NCBI GenBank assembly: GCA_041392665.1 | Contig: JAWKLQ010000032.1 | Coordinates: 62,001 to 126,000 of the forward strand | DNA length: 64,000 bases | Reading direction: 5' to 3' | From: Flavilitoribacter sp020436695 | Lineage (GTDB): Bacteria > Bacteroidota > Bacteroidia > Chitinophagales > Saprospiraceae | In this document: in pieces, positions 25,136 to 33,290 of the stretch | Position numbering within the stretch: the stretch's first letter is position 1 | How the letters are laid out: each line of letters starts with the position of its first letter | Made by a program: the position numbers and the translations under genes | The notes under the pieces: model-generated | Told to the model about the DNA's origin: nothing | What the model saw: only the letters and a program-made list of their open reading frames with translations | Database searches by the model: none

Positions 25136-26353
25136 ATGAATCTGCCGTTGCGAATTGCCCGCCGCTATTTGTTTACCAAGCGCACCACCAATGCGATCAA
25201 TATCATTACGGGTATTGCCGTATTTGGTATTGCTGTCGGTACCGCTGCCCTGCTGCTGGTGCTGTCGGTCTTCAATGGTTTTGAAGATCTGATCACCCAG
25301 ATGTACAGCAACTTCGACCCGGATGTAAAGGTGGCGCCACTGAAAGGGAAGACCTTTACCGAGGATAGCCTCACCATTGAAAAACTAAAACGGTTGCCGG
25401 GTGTGGTGTCCGTAGCCAGAACGCTGGAAGAGGTGGCCTTTTTCAAATACAAGGACAACACGGATGTTGGGATCATCAAAGGTGTAGATGAAGAGTATGT
25501 CCAGGTAGCCAATGTAGATTCCGTGATGCGGGAAGGGACCTTTGCCTTGTCATCCGATGAAACCAGTTACGGAGTCATGGGGCTCGGTATTCGCAATAAG
25601 CTTTCTGTAGATATTGAAGATCCATTCTATCGGATTGGTGTATATATGGCCAAGCGCAAACCCAATCCGCTGAATCCGAATCCTTTCCGGGTCCAGTATC
25701 TCCAACCGGTGGGCACCTTTTCGGCCCAACCGGAATTCGATCAGGAATATCTGCTCACAGAACTGGGATTTGTACGCGCTCTGCTCCAATTGGATGATCA
25801 GCTGAGTGCCCTGGAAATTAAATTGTATCCGGGTTTTAACAACTCCAGTACTTATAATGCTATTCAGGAGATCGTCGGGAGCGATTTCAGTGTCAAGAAC
25901 CGCTACCAGCAGCAGGAGTCTTTTTTCAAACTCATGAAAGTGGAAAAGTGGTTGAGCTACGCAATTGCCGGTCTTATGATGGTGATGATCGCTTTTACCT
26001 TGATCGGCGCCCTGTGGATGGCGGTTCTGGAAAAAAAATCGGACGTAGTGATCCTCAAATCACTCGGAGCAACGGATATACTTGTTCGCAATATTTTTCT
26101 CATCCAGGGCCTGTTGTTGTCCGTTCTCGGCCTCATTATCGGCTTTGCGCTGGCTATCGGCATTTATACCTTGCAGAAAACCGTCGGTATCATTACCATT
26201 CCCGGTAATACATCCATCGACAGCTACCCGGTGAGTATGCGTTTTATTGACTTTATCATTGTTATACTCACGGTACTGGCAATCGGACTGATCGCGAGTA
26301 TTCCACCGGCGCTACGGGCGAAACGGATCAGTGCTTTGGTGCGGGAGGAATAA
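25136..26353 (+). CDS. LolC/LolE-type ABC transporter permease
   Basis: A 405-residue FtsX-family permease with one N-terminal membrane helix (about 20-45), a large periplasmic MacB-like domain, and three C-terminal helices (about 275-300, 320-345, 370-395). The opening LPLRIARRYLFTKRTTNAINIITGIAVFGIAVGTAAL is the classic LolC/LolE N-terminus. These permeases, with the ATPase LolD, release lipoproteins from the inner membrane to the carrier LolA. No ATPase gene is adjacent, as is usual in this phylum. The family is firm; the choice of C or E does not apply here. Confidence 0.87.
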   Translation: MNLPLRIARRYLFTKRTTNAINIITGIAVFGIAVGTAALLLVLSVFNGFEDLITQMYSNFDPDVKVAPLKGKTFTEDSLTIEKLKRLPGVVSVARTLEEVAFFKYKDNTDVGIIKGVDEEYVQVANVDSVMREGTFALSSDETSYGVMGLGIRNKLSVDIEDPFYRIGVYMAKRKPNPLNPNPFRVQYLQPVGTFSAQPEFDQEYLLTELGFVRALLQLDDQLSALEIKLYPGFNNSSTYNAIQEIVGSDFSVKNRYQQQESFFKLMKVEKWLSYAIAGLMMVMIAFTLIGALWMAVLEKKSDVVILKSLGATDILVRNIFLIQGLLLSVLGLIIGFALAIGIYTLQKTVGIITIPGNTSIDSYPVSMRFIDFIIVILTVLAIGLIASIPPALRAKRISALVREE

Positions 26354-26413
26354 TTTTTTTAAAGCGGACCTATTCGTATCCGGACTGAGTGTTTCAAGAA
26401 ATAACACGAAAAA

Positions 26414-27820
26414 ATGTCCCTCTCTGAACCAGACCGTTCTCCTGCGTACTCAGTCTTTATCAGTAGTTTTTACCTGCTTATTCTACTGTTCCTGTCCATC
26501 TATTTCTTCCGTGAGCGAACCATCATGCCCGATACCTCTTTTCAGCTGTTTGAGTTATTGCGGAATGATCACTTCTCCATTCAGACGGGGCGCTATGGAG
26601 CCTTCATCAATCAGGTACTGCCGCTGGCCGTAGCCAGATCAGGTGGCCATTTGAAGGCGATCCTGATCAGTTATTCACTGACCTTTACACTACTACCCCT
26701 TGCTATTTTTCTGGTACAGCTAGGGCCGTTCAAAAACCCGAAAATGGCATTGGTAGTAGTATTGTTTTCAAGTCTGCTGGTTGTACACACCTTTTTCTGG
26801 GTGCAGTCAGAACTTATTACGGCCTGCCTGTATCTTCTCCTAGGCTGGGGTTTTGTGCATACCCGGAACGAGCCTATTCAATGGCATTGGCTTTGGCTCC
26901 TACCTTTACTGGTATTAGGGCTGATCACTCATCCGCTGGCCCTGATCCCCCACATTTATATAGGCATCTTTTTTTTGACAGGAACAAAAAACCGGTTACG
27001 GTCCGGCGTCTGGTACTTTACACTCGCAGGCCTGTTGATCGTTCTGATGAAGTGGAGCCTGCTGACGATCCACGCCTATGACGCAACCGCTGCTGGCTTA
27101 TCGCAAAATGCCTTCCTCCGGTTCTATCGTTTTTTTGAATGGCAGAGTACCCGTCAGTTCCTAAGCAACTGCCTTCGTCTGTATTTGCCCTTTTTTCCTC
27201 TGTTCGGTTGGATCATTTACTATTATTGGCGATCAGGTGAAAAAGCAAAACTGGCATTATTTCTGTCTGCAACGCTGGGATATCTCGTATTGGTCAACGG
27301 CACGTACAGTTGGGGTGGGGTTATTTTTCATATGGAAGCATTTTATCAGATATTAGCCGTCTTCCTGGCTTTACCGCTGGTGTTTGATATTTTCCCCACC
27401 CTTACCGGACGATGGAGATCAGTGGCAATATCGCTATTACTGGTTCATAGCCTGTTCCAGATCGCAAATACCGGCCGGTTCTACAAACAGCGAAACAGGT
27501 GGATCAGTGATGTGATGAATACTTACCAATCGGCAGGATACAACAAGGTGCTGCTTCCGGTAGAAACAGTCCCAATGGATACACTCTTACTGGAATGGGG
27601 ATTGCCCTATGAAACGGCTTTGCTATCAGAACTTAAGAAAAATCAAAATACTTTCAGTGCGGTGGTCAATAGACCAGATGCACCTTTTAAGCCATGGAAG
27701 ATGGATAAACACGTTTATCTGCACACCTTCGGTGCTATTCCTTATTCGGAACTGAACCGTTTGCCTTACTTTAATTTTCGGGATACAGCCCTTTACCTGG
27801 AAGTGCGAGCAGCGGAATAA
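26414..27820 (+). CDS. Polytopic membrane protein, possible GT-C type
   Basis: A 468-residue protein with about ten membrane helices. Residues 30-60 form an extracytoplasmic loop with acidic residues after the first helix, as in GT-C glycosyltransferases, but the expected Asp and His-Pro motifs are not clear. The C-terminal ~80 residues are soluble (NRWISDVMNTYQSAGYNKVLLPVETVP). It may be a divergent membrane glycosyltransferase or an unrelated integral membrane protein. It begins 60 bases after the permease gene and could share its transcript. It ends at a strong hairpin shared with convergent sucA. Confidence 0.6.
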   Translation: MSLSEPDRSPAYSVFISSFYLLILLFLSIYFFRERTIMPDTSFQLFELLRNDHFSIQTGRYGAFINQVLPLAVARSGGHLKAILISYSLTFTLLPLAIFLVQLGPFKNPKMALVVVLFSSLLVVHTFFWVQSELITACLYLLLGWGFVHTRNEPIQWHWLWLLPLLVLGLITHPLALIPHIYIGIFFLTGTKNRLRSGVWYFTLAGLLIVLMKWSLLTIHAYDATAAGLSQNAFLRFYRFFEWQSTRQFLSNCLRLYLPFFPLFGWIIYYYWRSGEKAKLALFLSATLGYLVLVNGTYSWGGVIFHMEAFYQILAVFLALPLVFDIFPTLTGRWRSVAISLLLVHSLFQIANTGRFYKQRNRWISDVMNTYQSAGYNKVLLPVETVPMDTLLLEWGLPYETALLSELKKNQNTFSAVVNRPDAPFKPWKMDKHVYLHTFGAIPYSELNRLPYFNFRDTALYLEVRAAE

Positions 27821-27842
27821 GGCAAATTGTCATTGCCATTAG

Positions 27843-27886
27843 CACAGCGACGCAGAGATCTCTTTCGAAAATCCTGCGTCGCTGTG
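27843..27886. terminator. Bidirectional hairpin between convergent genes
   Basis: CACAGCGACGCAG (27843-27855) pairs perfectly with CTGCGTCGCTGTG (27874-27886), 13 GC-rich base pairs with an 18-base loop, between the stops at 27820 and 27897. There is no T-run, but position and strength suit a shared terminator. Confidence 0.6.
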
Positions 27887-27896
27887 TCGGATGTCA

Positions 27897-30677
27897 TTAT
27901 ACGCCAAAAGCCTGACGAACGATACTCGCCTGCTCTGCGTCGTGCACTTTCTTAAAGCCGGAAGCCGGAGAAGCACTGGATTTACGAGCCGCGTAACCCA
28001 GATCTTTGGTCAGCCCCACCTCATCGTTGTGCATCATGGAACTGATATACTGCCAGGAGCCCATGTTGCTGGGTTCCTCCTGTACCCAGATCGGATCGGC
28101 TTCGGGATATTTCTTAAAGATCCGGTTGATCTCTTTGCCCGGCAACGGATATAACTGCTCCAGACGTACCACGGCTACATCATCCCGATTGTTTTCCCGC
28201 TTGTACTGGATCAGATCGTAGTAGACCTTTCCGGTACAGAACAGCAGACGCTTTACTTTTTTATTCGTCTTATCGCCCATATACGGATCATCCAACAACT
28301 CGTGGAAACGGTGGCCGGCTTCAAAGTCTTCGATCTGAGAAACACATTCCGGATGACGCAACAGGGATTTGGGTGACATTACGATCAGAGGCTTGCGGAA
28401 CGGACGGGCCAGCTGACGACGCAACAGATGGAAAAAGTTAGCCGGGGTAGTCACATTGGCAATCGTCATATTAAACTCGGCACAGGCCTGCAGGAAGCGT
28501 TCCAGACGAGCGCTGGAGTGTTCCGGGCCCTGGCCTTCGTAACCGTGTGGTAACAACATCACCAGCCCACTCATCCGCTGCCACTTGCTTTCGCCTGCGC
28601 TGATAAACTGGTCGATCATCGATTGGGCACCGTTGGCGAAGTCACCGAACTGAGCTTCCCAGATCACCAGAGTCTCCGGTGTAGCCAGTGAATAGCCATA
28701 TTCAAATCCCAGCACACCGAATTCAGATAGGAAAGAGTTGAAAATATGAAACTTGCCCTGCTTTTCACCCAGGCCATCCAGCCGGTTAACCGGCTTATAA
28801 GTCTTGGCATCACGCACTACAGCATGCCGGTGCGAGAACGTACCCCGTTTCACATCCTGCCCACTCATCCGTATATCATGGCCGTCCAGCAGTAGCGTAC
28901 CGTAAGCGAGCAGTTCGCCCATGGCCCAGTCCAACTGGTTATCGTCGAGCAACTTCTGTTTACCCTTGTAAAGGCGCTTTACCTTTGATAGAGGAGTAAA
29001 GCCATCGGGCAAGGTCATCAGGTGCTCGATGACCTCATCCAGCACTTTCCGGTCAACACCCGTTTCAGGTGAAACATCGTAATCTTCCGGTGTGGTTTTC
29101 TTTTTCAATTGTTTCCAGGCCAGTTCCGGCTCCTGATATTCGTAAGGCAGCGGATGTTCTCTGACTTCATCCAGCCTTTCTTGCAGCAGATTCCAGAATT
29201 CTTTCTCCATTTCGTTGGCCAGATCCGCGTCCACTTGCCCCCGGTCGATCAGTTTTTTGGAATAGATCTCCCGTGGATCAGGATGATTGTTGATGATCTG
29301 ATACATCTCCGGCTGAGTATATTGCGGATCATCCCCCTCATTATGCCCATGTTTGCGGTAGCAAACCATGTCGATGAACACATCGCTGTTGAATTCCTGG
29401 CGGTATTCCATCGCCATTTTGGCGACGAAAAGTACCGCTTCCGGATCATCACCATTTACGTGAAAAACCGGCGCCTGTACCACACTGGCTACTCCGGTGG
29501 AATAGGTAGAAGAACGGGCTTCATCCCAATCGGTCGTAAAACCGATCTGGTTGTTGATCACAAAGTGGATGGTACCTCCGGTATAATATCCGTCCAACTG
29601 GCTCATCTGTACGGTTTCATACACAATACCCTGGCCGGCCACCGCCGCATCTCCGTGGATGAGAATAGGTAAGATGCGGTCATAATCACTTTCATAAAGG
29701 ATGTCGGCTTTAGCCCGGGCAAAACCTTCTACTACCGGATCAACTGCCTCTAGGTGTGAGGGGTTGGGCACCAGCTTCAGGTGCATTAGCTTATCATCCA
29801 TGCTGACCTGAGAAGAATATCCCAGGTGATATTTTACGTCGCCGTCGCCAAAACTCAGGTCGGGCACGGCCGTACCTTCGAACTCGTTAAAGATCTGGCC
29901 GTAGGTTTTCCCCATAATGTTGGCCAGTACGTTCAGACGACCACGGTGTGCCATGCCGATCACGATCTCCTCTACCCGGTCGGAAGCAGCCTGCCGGATG
30001 ATGCCGTCCAGTGCTACGATCGCGTTCTCCCCTCCTTCCAGTGAAAAACGTTTCTGACCGATGTATTTGGTGTGCAGGAAGCGCTCAAACATGACCGCAC
30101 CGTTCAGTTTTTCCAGGATACGGCGTTTTTCTTCCGGCTGCAGATCATAATCGTCGGGATTATGAGCCTCAATGCGAGTACGGATCCAGCGACGACGCTC
30201 GCGGTCATCGATGTGATGGTATTCAAAACCGATATTGCCACAGTATATATGGCGAAGTTTAGCCAGTATCTCCTCGAGCGTAGCATTGGACAAGCCGACT
30301 TCCTTCCCCACAAAGAAATGCATTTTAAGGTCTGCTTCCGTTAATCCGAAATCTTCGAGATTGACCGTCGGCTTGCGGTCTTTTCGGCGGCGGATGGGGT
30401 TGGTAGTGGAAAGCAGGTGCCCCCGGTCGCGATAAGCTTTTATCAGCGACAAGACTTTGAGTTCTCTGGATAATTGCTCCGTACCTACGGCCGCACCGTT
30501 GGCCACCGCCGCACCGTTTCCATTCCCGTTCCCGTTGGTTGAGCCCTGAGCGTAATCAAAGCCTTTGAAAAAAGCACGCCAGCTGTTTTCCACTTCCTCC
30601 GGATGTTCCTGATATTGTTCGTACAGGGATTCTATATAGTTAGGATGTGCATTGGCTATAAAAGAAAAATCTGTCAT
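27897..30677 (-). CDS. sucA: 2-oxoglutarate dehydrogenase E1 component
   Basis: A 926-residue thiamine-diphosphate enzyme of the citric acid cycle that decarboxylates 2-oxoglutarate and passes the succinyl group to the E2 lipoyl subunit. The N-terminal E2-binding segment (FIANAHPNYIESLYEQYQEHPEEVENSWRAFF) is present, followed by a short linker of repeated Gly-Asn. The catalytic core shows GMAHRGRLNVLANI, ILIHGDAAVAGQGIVYE, the GDDPE and KHGHNEGDDPQYTQP motifs and the MLLPHGYEGQGPEHSSARLERFL motif. Length is normal. The E2 gene sucB is not next to it in the window. It is convergent with the membrane protein gene. Confidence 0.96.
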   Translation of the reverse strand: MTDFSFIANAHPNYIESLYEQYQEHPEEVENSWRAFFKGFDYAQGSTNGNGNGNGAAVANGAAVGTEQLSRELKVLSLIKAYRDRGHLLSTTNPIRRRKDRKPTVNLEDFGLTEADLKMHFFVGKEVGLSNATLEEILAKLRHIYCGNIGFEYHHIDDRERRRWIRTRIEAHNPDDYDLQPEEKRRILEKLNGAVMFERFLHTKYIGQKRFSLEGGENAIVALDGIIRQAASDRVEEIVIGMAHRGRLNVLANIMGKTYGQIFNEFEGTAVPDLSFGDGDVKYHLGYSSQVSMDDKLMHLKLVPNPSHLEAVDPVVEGFARAKADILYESDYDRILPILIHGDAAVAGQGIVYETVQMSQLDGYYTGGTIHFVINNQIGFTTDWDEARSSTYSTGVASVVQAPVFHVNGDDPEAVLFVAKMAMEYRQEFNSDVFIDMVCYRKHGHNEGDDPQYTQPEMYQIINNHPDPREIYSKKLIDRGQVDADLANEMEKEFWNLLQERLDEVREHPLPYEYQEPELAWKQLKKKTTPEDYDVSPETGVDRKVLDEVIEHLMTLPDGFTPLSKVKRLYKGKQKLLDDNQLDWAMGELLAYGTLLLDGHDIRMSGQDVKRGTFSHRHAVVRDAKTYKPVNRLDGLGEKQGKFHIFNSFLSEFGVLGFEYGYSLATPETLVIWEAQFGDFANGAQSMIDQFISAGESKWQRMSGLVMLLPHGYEGQGPEHSSARLERFLQACAEFNMTIANVTTPANFFHLLRRQLARPFRKPLIVMSPKSLLRHPECVSQIEDFEAGHRFHELLDDPYMGDKTNKKVKRLLFCTGKVYYDLIQYKRENNRDDVAVVRLEQLYPLPGKEINRIFKKYPEADPIWVQEEPSNMGSWQYISSMMHNDEVGLTKDLGYAARKSSASPASGFKKVHDAEQASIVRQAFGV

Positions 30678-30701
30678 GATCTTTAAAATTCAATATTTTG
30701 G

Positions 30702-30732
30702 CAAAGTACCGTCTACTGGCTTTAAAAAGCAA
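30702..30732 (-). promoter_or_regulatory. sucA: Possible sucA promoter
   Basis: On the minus strand TTG (30730-30732) is followed after 21 bases by TACTTTG (30702-30708), one base shorter than TAnnTTTG. This would start the message about 15-20 bases before the ATG. Confidence 0.35.
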
Positions 30733-30797
30733 GAAAATTAAGAAATATTGTAGACGGTCAGAGGTGTTAACGGATGGGGAAAAGGAATGTTTGGATT

Positions 30798-31033
30798 TTA
30801 ATGCTGGATCAGGCTTTTGGGTAACATTTCCAGGAAAGGGAAGCATTTATCATAATCGAGTTCATAATAGTTCACACCCAGATTAATAGTTTCATAATAG
30901 ATAGGAAGATGCTCCTTATAGTACTTTTCGAACTGTAACTTCCAGATGATCCCCGACTGTTTGATGGTATTGTTTGAAATATTTTCTATCCGTGATTCTC
31001 ATCATAGGCATCAAATTTAAACTTTATATCCCA
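30798..31033 (-). pseudogene. Decayed C-terminal gene fragment
   Basis: A leftward open frame of 66 codons (30801-30998) with no start codon ends at a stop at 30798. It reads GIIWKLQFEKYYKEHLPIYY, then ETINLGVNYYELDYD, then KCFPFLEMLPKSLIQH, with protein-like composition. Just upstream the coding pattern continues in another frame (WDIKFKFDAYDENHG, 30992-31033) across an apparent frameshift, and is then cut off by a GACGGAG element beginning at 31041. The best reading is the tail of a lost gene. I do not recognise the family. Confidence 0.45.
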
Positions 31034-31040
31034 CTAAAGT

Positions 31041-31173
31041 GACGGAGAAAAAATAAATGAACCAATTTTAGGTTTTTAATATTTCGCTAAGCCATTGACT
31101 AGCAGGAAATGGTGTGCGAAATTTTCAAAACCTCTAGAAAATTCGGTTCGTTTATTTCCGTCAAACTACTAAG
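31041..31173 (+). repeat. GACGGAG element, long copy with insert
   Basis: The left end GACGGAGAAAAAATAAATGA and the right end GTTTATTTCCGTCAAACTAC bound 133 bases. The inner parts of the ends (AATAAATGAACC and GGTTCGTTTATT) are inverted repeats. Copies at 57324 and 63478 have the same ends but only 47 bases, so this copy seems to carry an extra ~86 bases. Confidence 0.55.
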
Positions 31174-31189
31174 GCTAATAAATCCAATC

Positions 31190-32434
31190 CTACTCCAGCC
31201 CTCCCGACAACTCTAAGATCCTTCTTTTAATAAGCTGTTGCTCCGATACCGTCTTAGCAATATCGAATGCCTTTTCCAAATACTGTCTTGCCCGATCATT
31301 ATTTATACCCCGGTACAAATCACCAAGTAACATATAGTAATAAAGGTTGTCGGTCAATTGCAGCTTCTCTGCTTCCCGGATCGCCTCGTACCTGCCATTA
31401 GCCTTTGCCAGCGCATAAGTCCGGTTGAGTGCCGCAATGGGAGAATAGGCGATCTGCAACAAGCGATTGTATAGTTGCAGGATATTTTCCCACTTTTCCG
31501 GGGTATCGGCCTTAATGGTATGCCACCAGGCAATTCCGGCTTCCAGGTGATATTGAGACAAATGGTTTCCCTGTGCCGCCTGCTGCAGATAATTCGCACC
31601 CCGGGCGATCAGCTCCTGATCCCAAAGCGACTCGTCCTGGTCCTGATAAAGAATGATCTCCCCCTTATCATTTTTCCTGGCGGCGAAACGGGAAGCATGA
31701 AAACACATCAGGGCCATTAAAGCCTTTACTTCGGGTCTGCCCGTTTTAGGATGTTCCATTAGCAGATGTGTCAGACGCATGGCTTCCAGGCAAAGGTCCT
31801 CCCGTATGAGCTCGTCGTGACTTTCTGAGTAATAACCTTCGTTGAACAACAGATACAGCGTCTTCATCACCGCAGCCAGACGATTCTCGATGGCTGCAGT
31901 TTCCGGAAATTCAATGAGCACATTTTCCGTACGCAGTTTTTCCTTTGCGCGAAACAATCGCTTATTGATGGTCTCTTTTTTGGCGAGCAGGGCATTGGCA
32001 ATTTCATCAATCCCAAAACCACAGAGGATGCGTAAAGACAGGCTGATCTGGGCCTCCGGCGGCAGGATCGGATGGCAGATGGCAAACATCATTTTGAGTA
32101 CACTGTCGCTGATGTTATCTTCTGAGAGATCAAGATCCAGCTCTTCTACTGAGGGTTCTTTAAGTTGTGGGCGGATCTTTTCCGTGAAATGATGCCGGCG
32201 TTGGTAATAATTCCGCGCTTTATTTTTTGCCACGGCGTAGAGCCAGGCTCTCGGATTGTCGGGAATGCCCCGATGCGGCCAGGTTTCCAGTGCTGATACG
32301 AAAGCTTCACTGGCAATATCTTCCGCTGCTTCGATATGTGCCATACCGAATTGATGACCGAGTACAGCAGTTATGCGGCTGAACTCGGTCCGGAATAAAT
32401 GTGGTATGAGATTGTCCTGGTGCATAAGTAACAT
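31190..32434 (-). CDS. ECF42-type sigma factor with C-terminal repeat domain
   Basis: A 414-residue sigma factor. The first ~170 residues hold region 2 (AAEDIASEAFVSALETW and RAWLYAVAKNKARNYYQRR) and region 4 (LPPEAQISLSLRILCGFGIDEIANALL). The rest is a helical, TPR-like extension (LLFNEGYYSESH, LMALMCFHASRFAAR, LNRTYALAKANG). This layout and the neighbouring DGPF/YCII gene 111 bases upstream are the mark of ECF42, in which the C-terminal extension is needed for activity and no classical anti-sigma factor exists. An alternative start is the Met at 32425. The target promoters are unknown. Confidence 0.87.
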   Translation of the reverse strand: MLLMHQDNLIPHLFRTEFSRITAVLGHQFGMAHIEAAEDIASEAFVSALETWPHRGIPDNPRAWLYAVAKNKARNYYQRRHHFTEKIRPQLKEPSVEELDLDLSEDNISDSVLKMMFAICHPILPPEAQISLSLRILCGFGIDEIANALLAKKETINKRLFRAKEKLRTENVLIEFPETAAIENRLAAVMKTLYLLFNEGYYSESHDELIREDLCLEAMRLTHLLMEHPKTGRPEVKALMALMCFHASRFAARKNDKGEIILYQDQDESLWDQELIARGANYLQQAAQGNHLSQYHLEAGIAWWHTIKADTPEKWENILQLYNRLLQIAYSPIAALNRTYALAKANGRYEAIREAEKLQLTDNLYYYMLLGDLYRGINNDRARQYLEKAFDIAKTVSEQQLIKRRILELSGGLE

Positions 32435-32501
32435 AAGTTGTCAGTCATCAGTCAATTAGTCGTCAGTCAAAGGGAATATGTGCTAAAATGTAGACATGAT
32501 C

Positions 32502-32534
32502 GACTTACGACTAACCGACTGAAGACTTACGACT
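32502..32534 (+). repeat. Two copies of the GACTTACGACT word
   Basis: Exact copies at 32502-32512 and 32524-32534 lie between the DGPF gene and the sigma factor gene, with related words (CAGTCATCAGTC, TAGTCGTCAGTC) just before them at 32441-32470. Confidence 0.6.
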
Positions 32535-32545
32535 CAATCCCAGCC

Positions 32546-32899
32546 TCACCCGGGTTCGCCTCCCTTCGCAATCTTCCTAACCTCCACACTGTTTCCTTCC
32601 CCCAGCAATACCGGACTACCTTTGGCAAATGCTACGGCTTCTTCTACGGACTCAGCCCTGACGATCACGTATCCACCAATGGTTTCCTTGATATCACCGA
32701 ACGGGCCGTTCGTCACTACATTATTCGGCCATACTACCCGGGCGTCATCAAAAGGCAGGCCGTTACTTCCCACAAATTTGTTCTGGGCGGCGATCCCACC
32801 GATCCAGTCCATGGTCATTTTCATCCACTGTTGCATCTGCTCCGGAGATACCTGCCCGGTGGCGTCCTCGTGCCGGAAAATTAGCATAAATTCTTCCAT
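32546..32899 (-). CDS. DGPF/YCII-domain protein paired with ECF42 sigma factor
   Basis: A 117-residue protein with the YCII-related DGPF domain. The start MEEFMLIFRHED, the VTNGPFGDIKETIGGYVIV motif (the DGPF position reads NGPF) and the C-terminal VEVRKI strand are typical. DGPF proteins form a dimeric alpha-beta barrel and are found next to ECF42 sigma factors, sometimes in many copies; their action is not known. Only one copy is here, directly upstream of the sigma factor on the same strand. Confidence 0.87.
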   Translation of the reverse strand: MEEFMLIFRHEDATGQVSPEQMQQWMKMTMDWIGGIAAQNKFVGSNGLPFDDARVVWPNNVVTNGPFGDIKETIGGYVIVRAESVEEAVAFAKGSPVLLGEGNSVEVRKIAKGGEPG

Positions 32900-33159
32900 G
32901 ATGTTTTGGTTTTGATCTTTTGTGCTCTTTCGAGTACAGGTTAAATGGTGGAAGTGCCGGCTTTAAGGTGCATGATCCTGTTTTACATAGTTTTACCCGG
33001 AGACGCAGCGTTCCAGGCAATCCGATGCCAATCCATACTCCAATCAAAAGCTTCACTCCCGTGAACACACTTATGACAATCGACCCAGACAAAATAGGAC
33101 AGGAAGCGATAATTATTTCTATTTTTTGCTCATCACCTTCTATTTCCAATTCCGTCTCA

Positions 33160-33170
33160 AACTTACGACT
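33160..33170 (+). repeat. GACTTACGACT word, one change
   Basis: AACTTACGACT differs by one base from the dispersed 11-base word. It lies upstream of the leftward DGPF gene. Confidence 0.4.
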
Positions 33171-33290
33171 CATCGGCTCTTAACTAACGGACTCCAAATC
33201 TCTCCTTCTTGTCCTGACAAAGTCCAAACCTATTCTCTCTGTACAAAAGCAACTGATTTTATAATAAATTAGCCCTCTCAAATCAAATGT

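Noticed and set aside
32763..33173. Leftward frame overlapping the DGPF gene
   Set aside because: Overlaps a strong gene in another frame for a third of its length; its start coincides with an AACTTACGACT repeat word.
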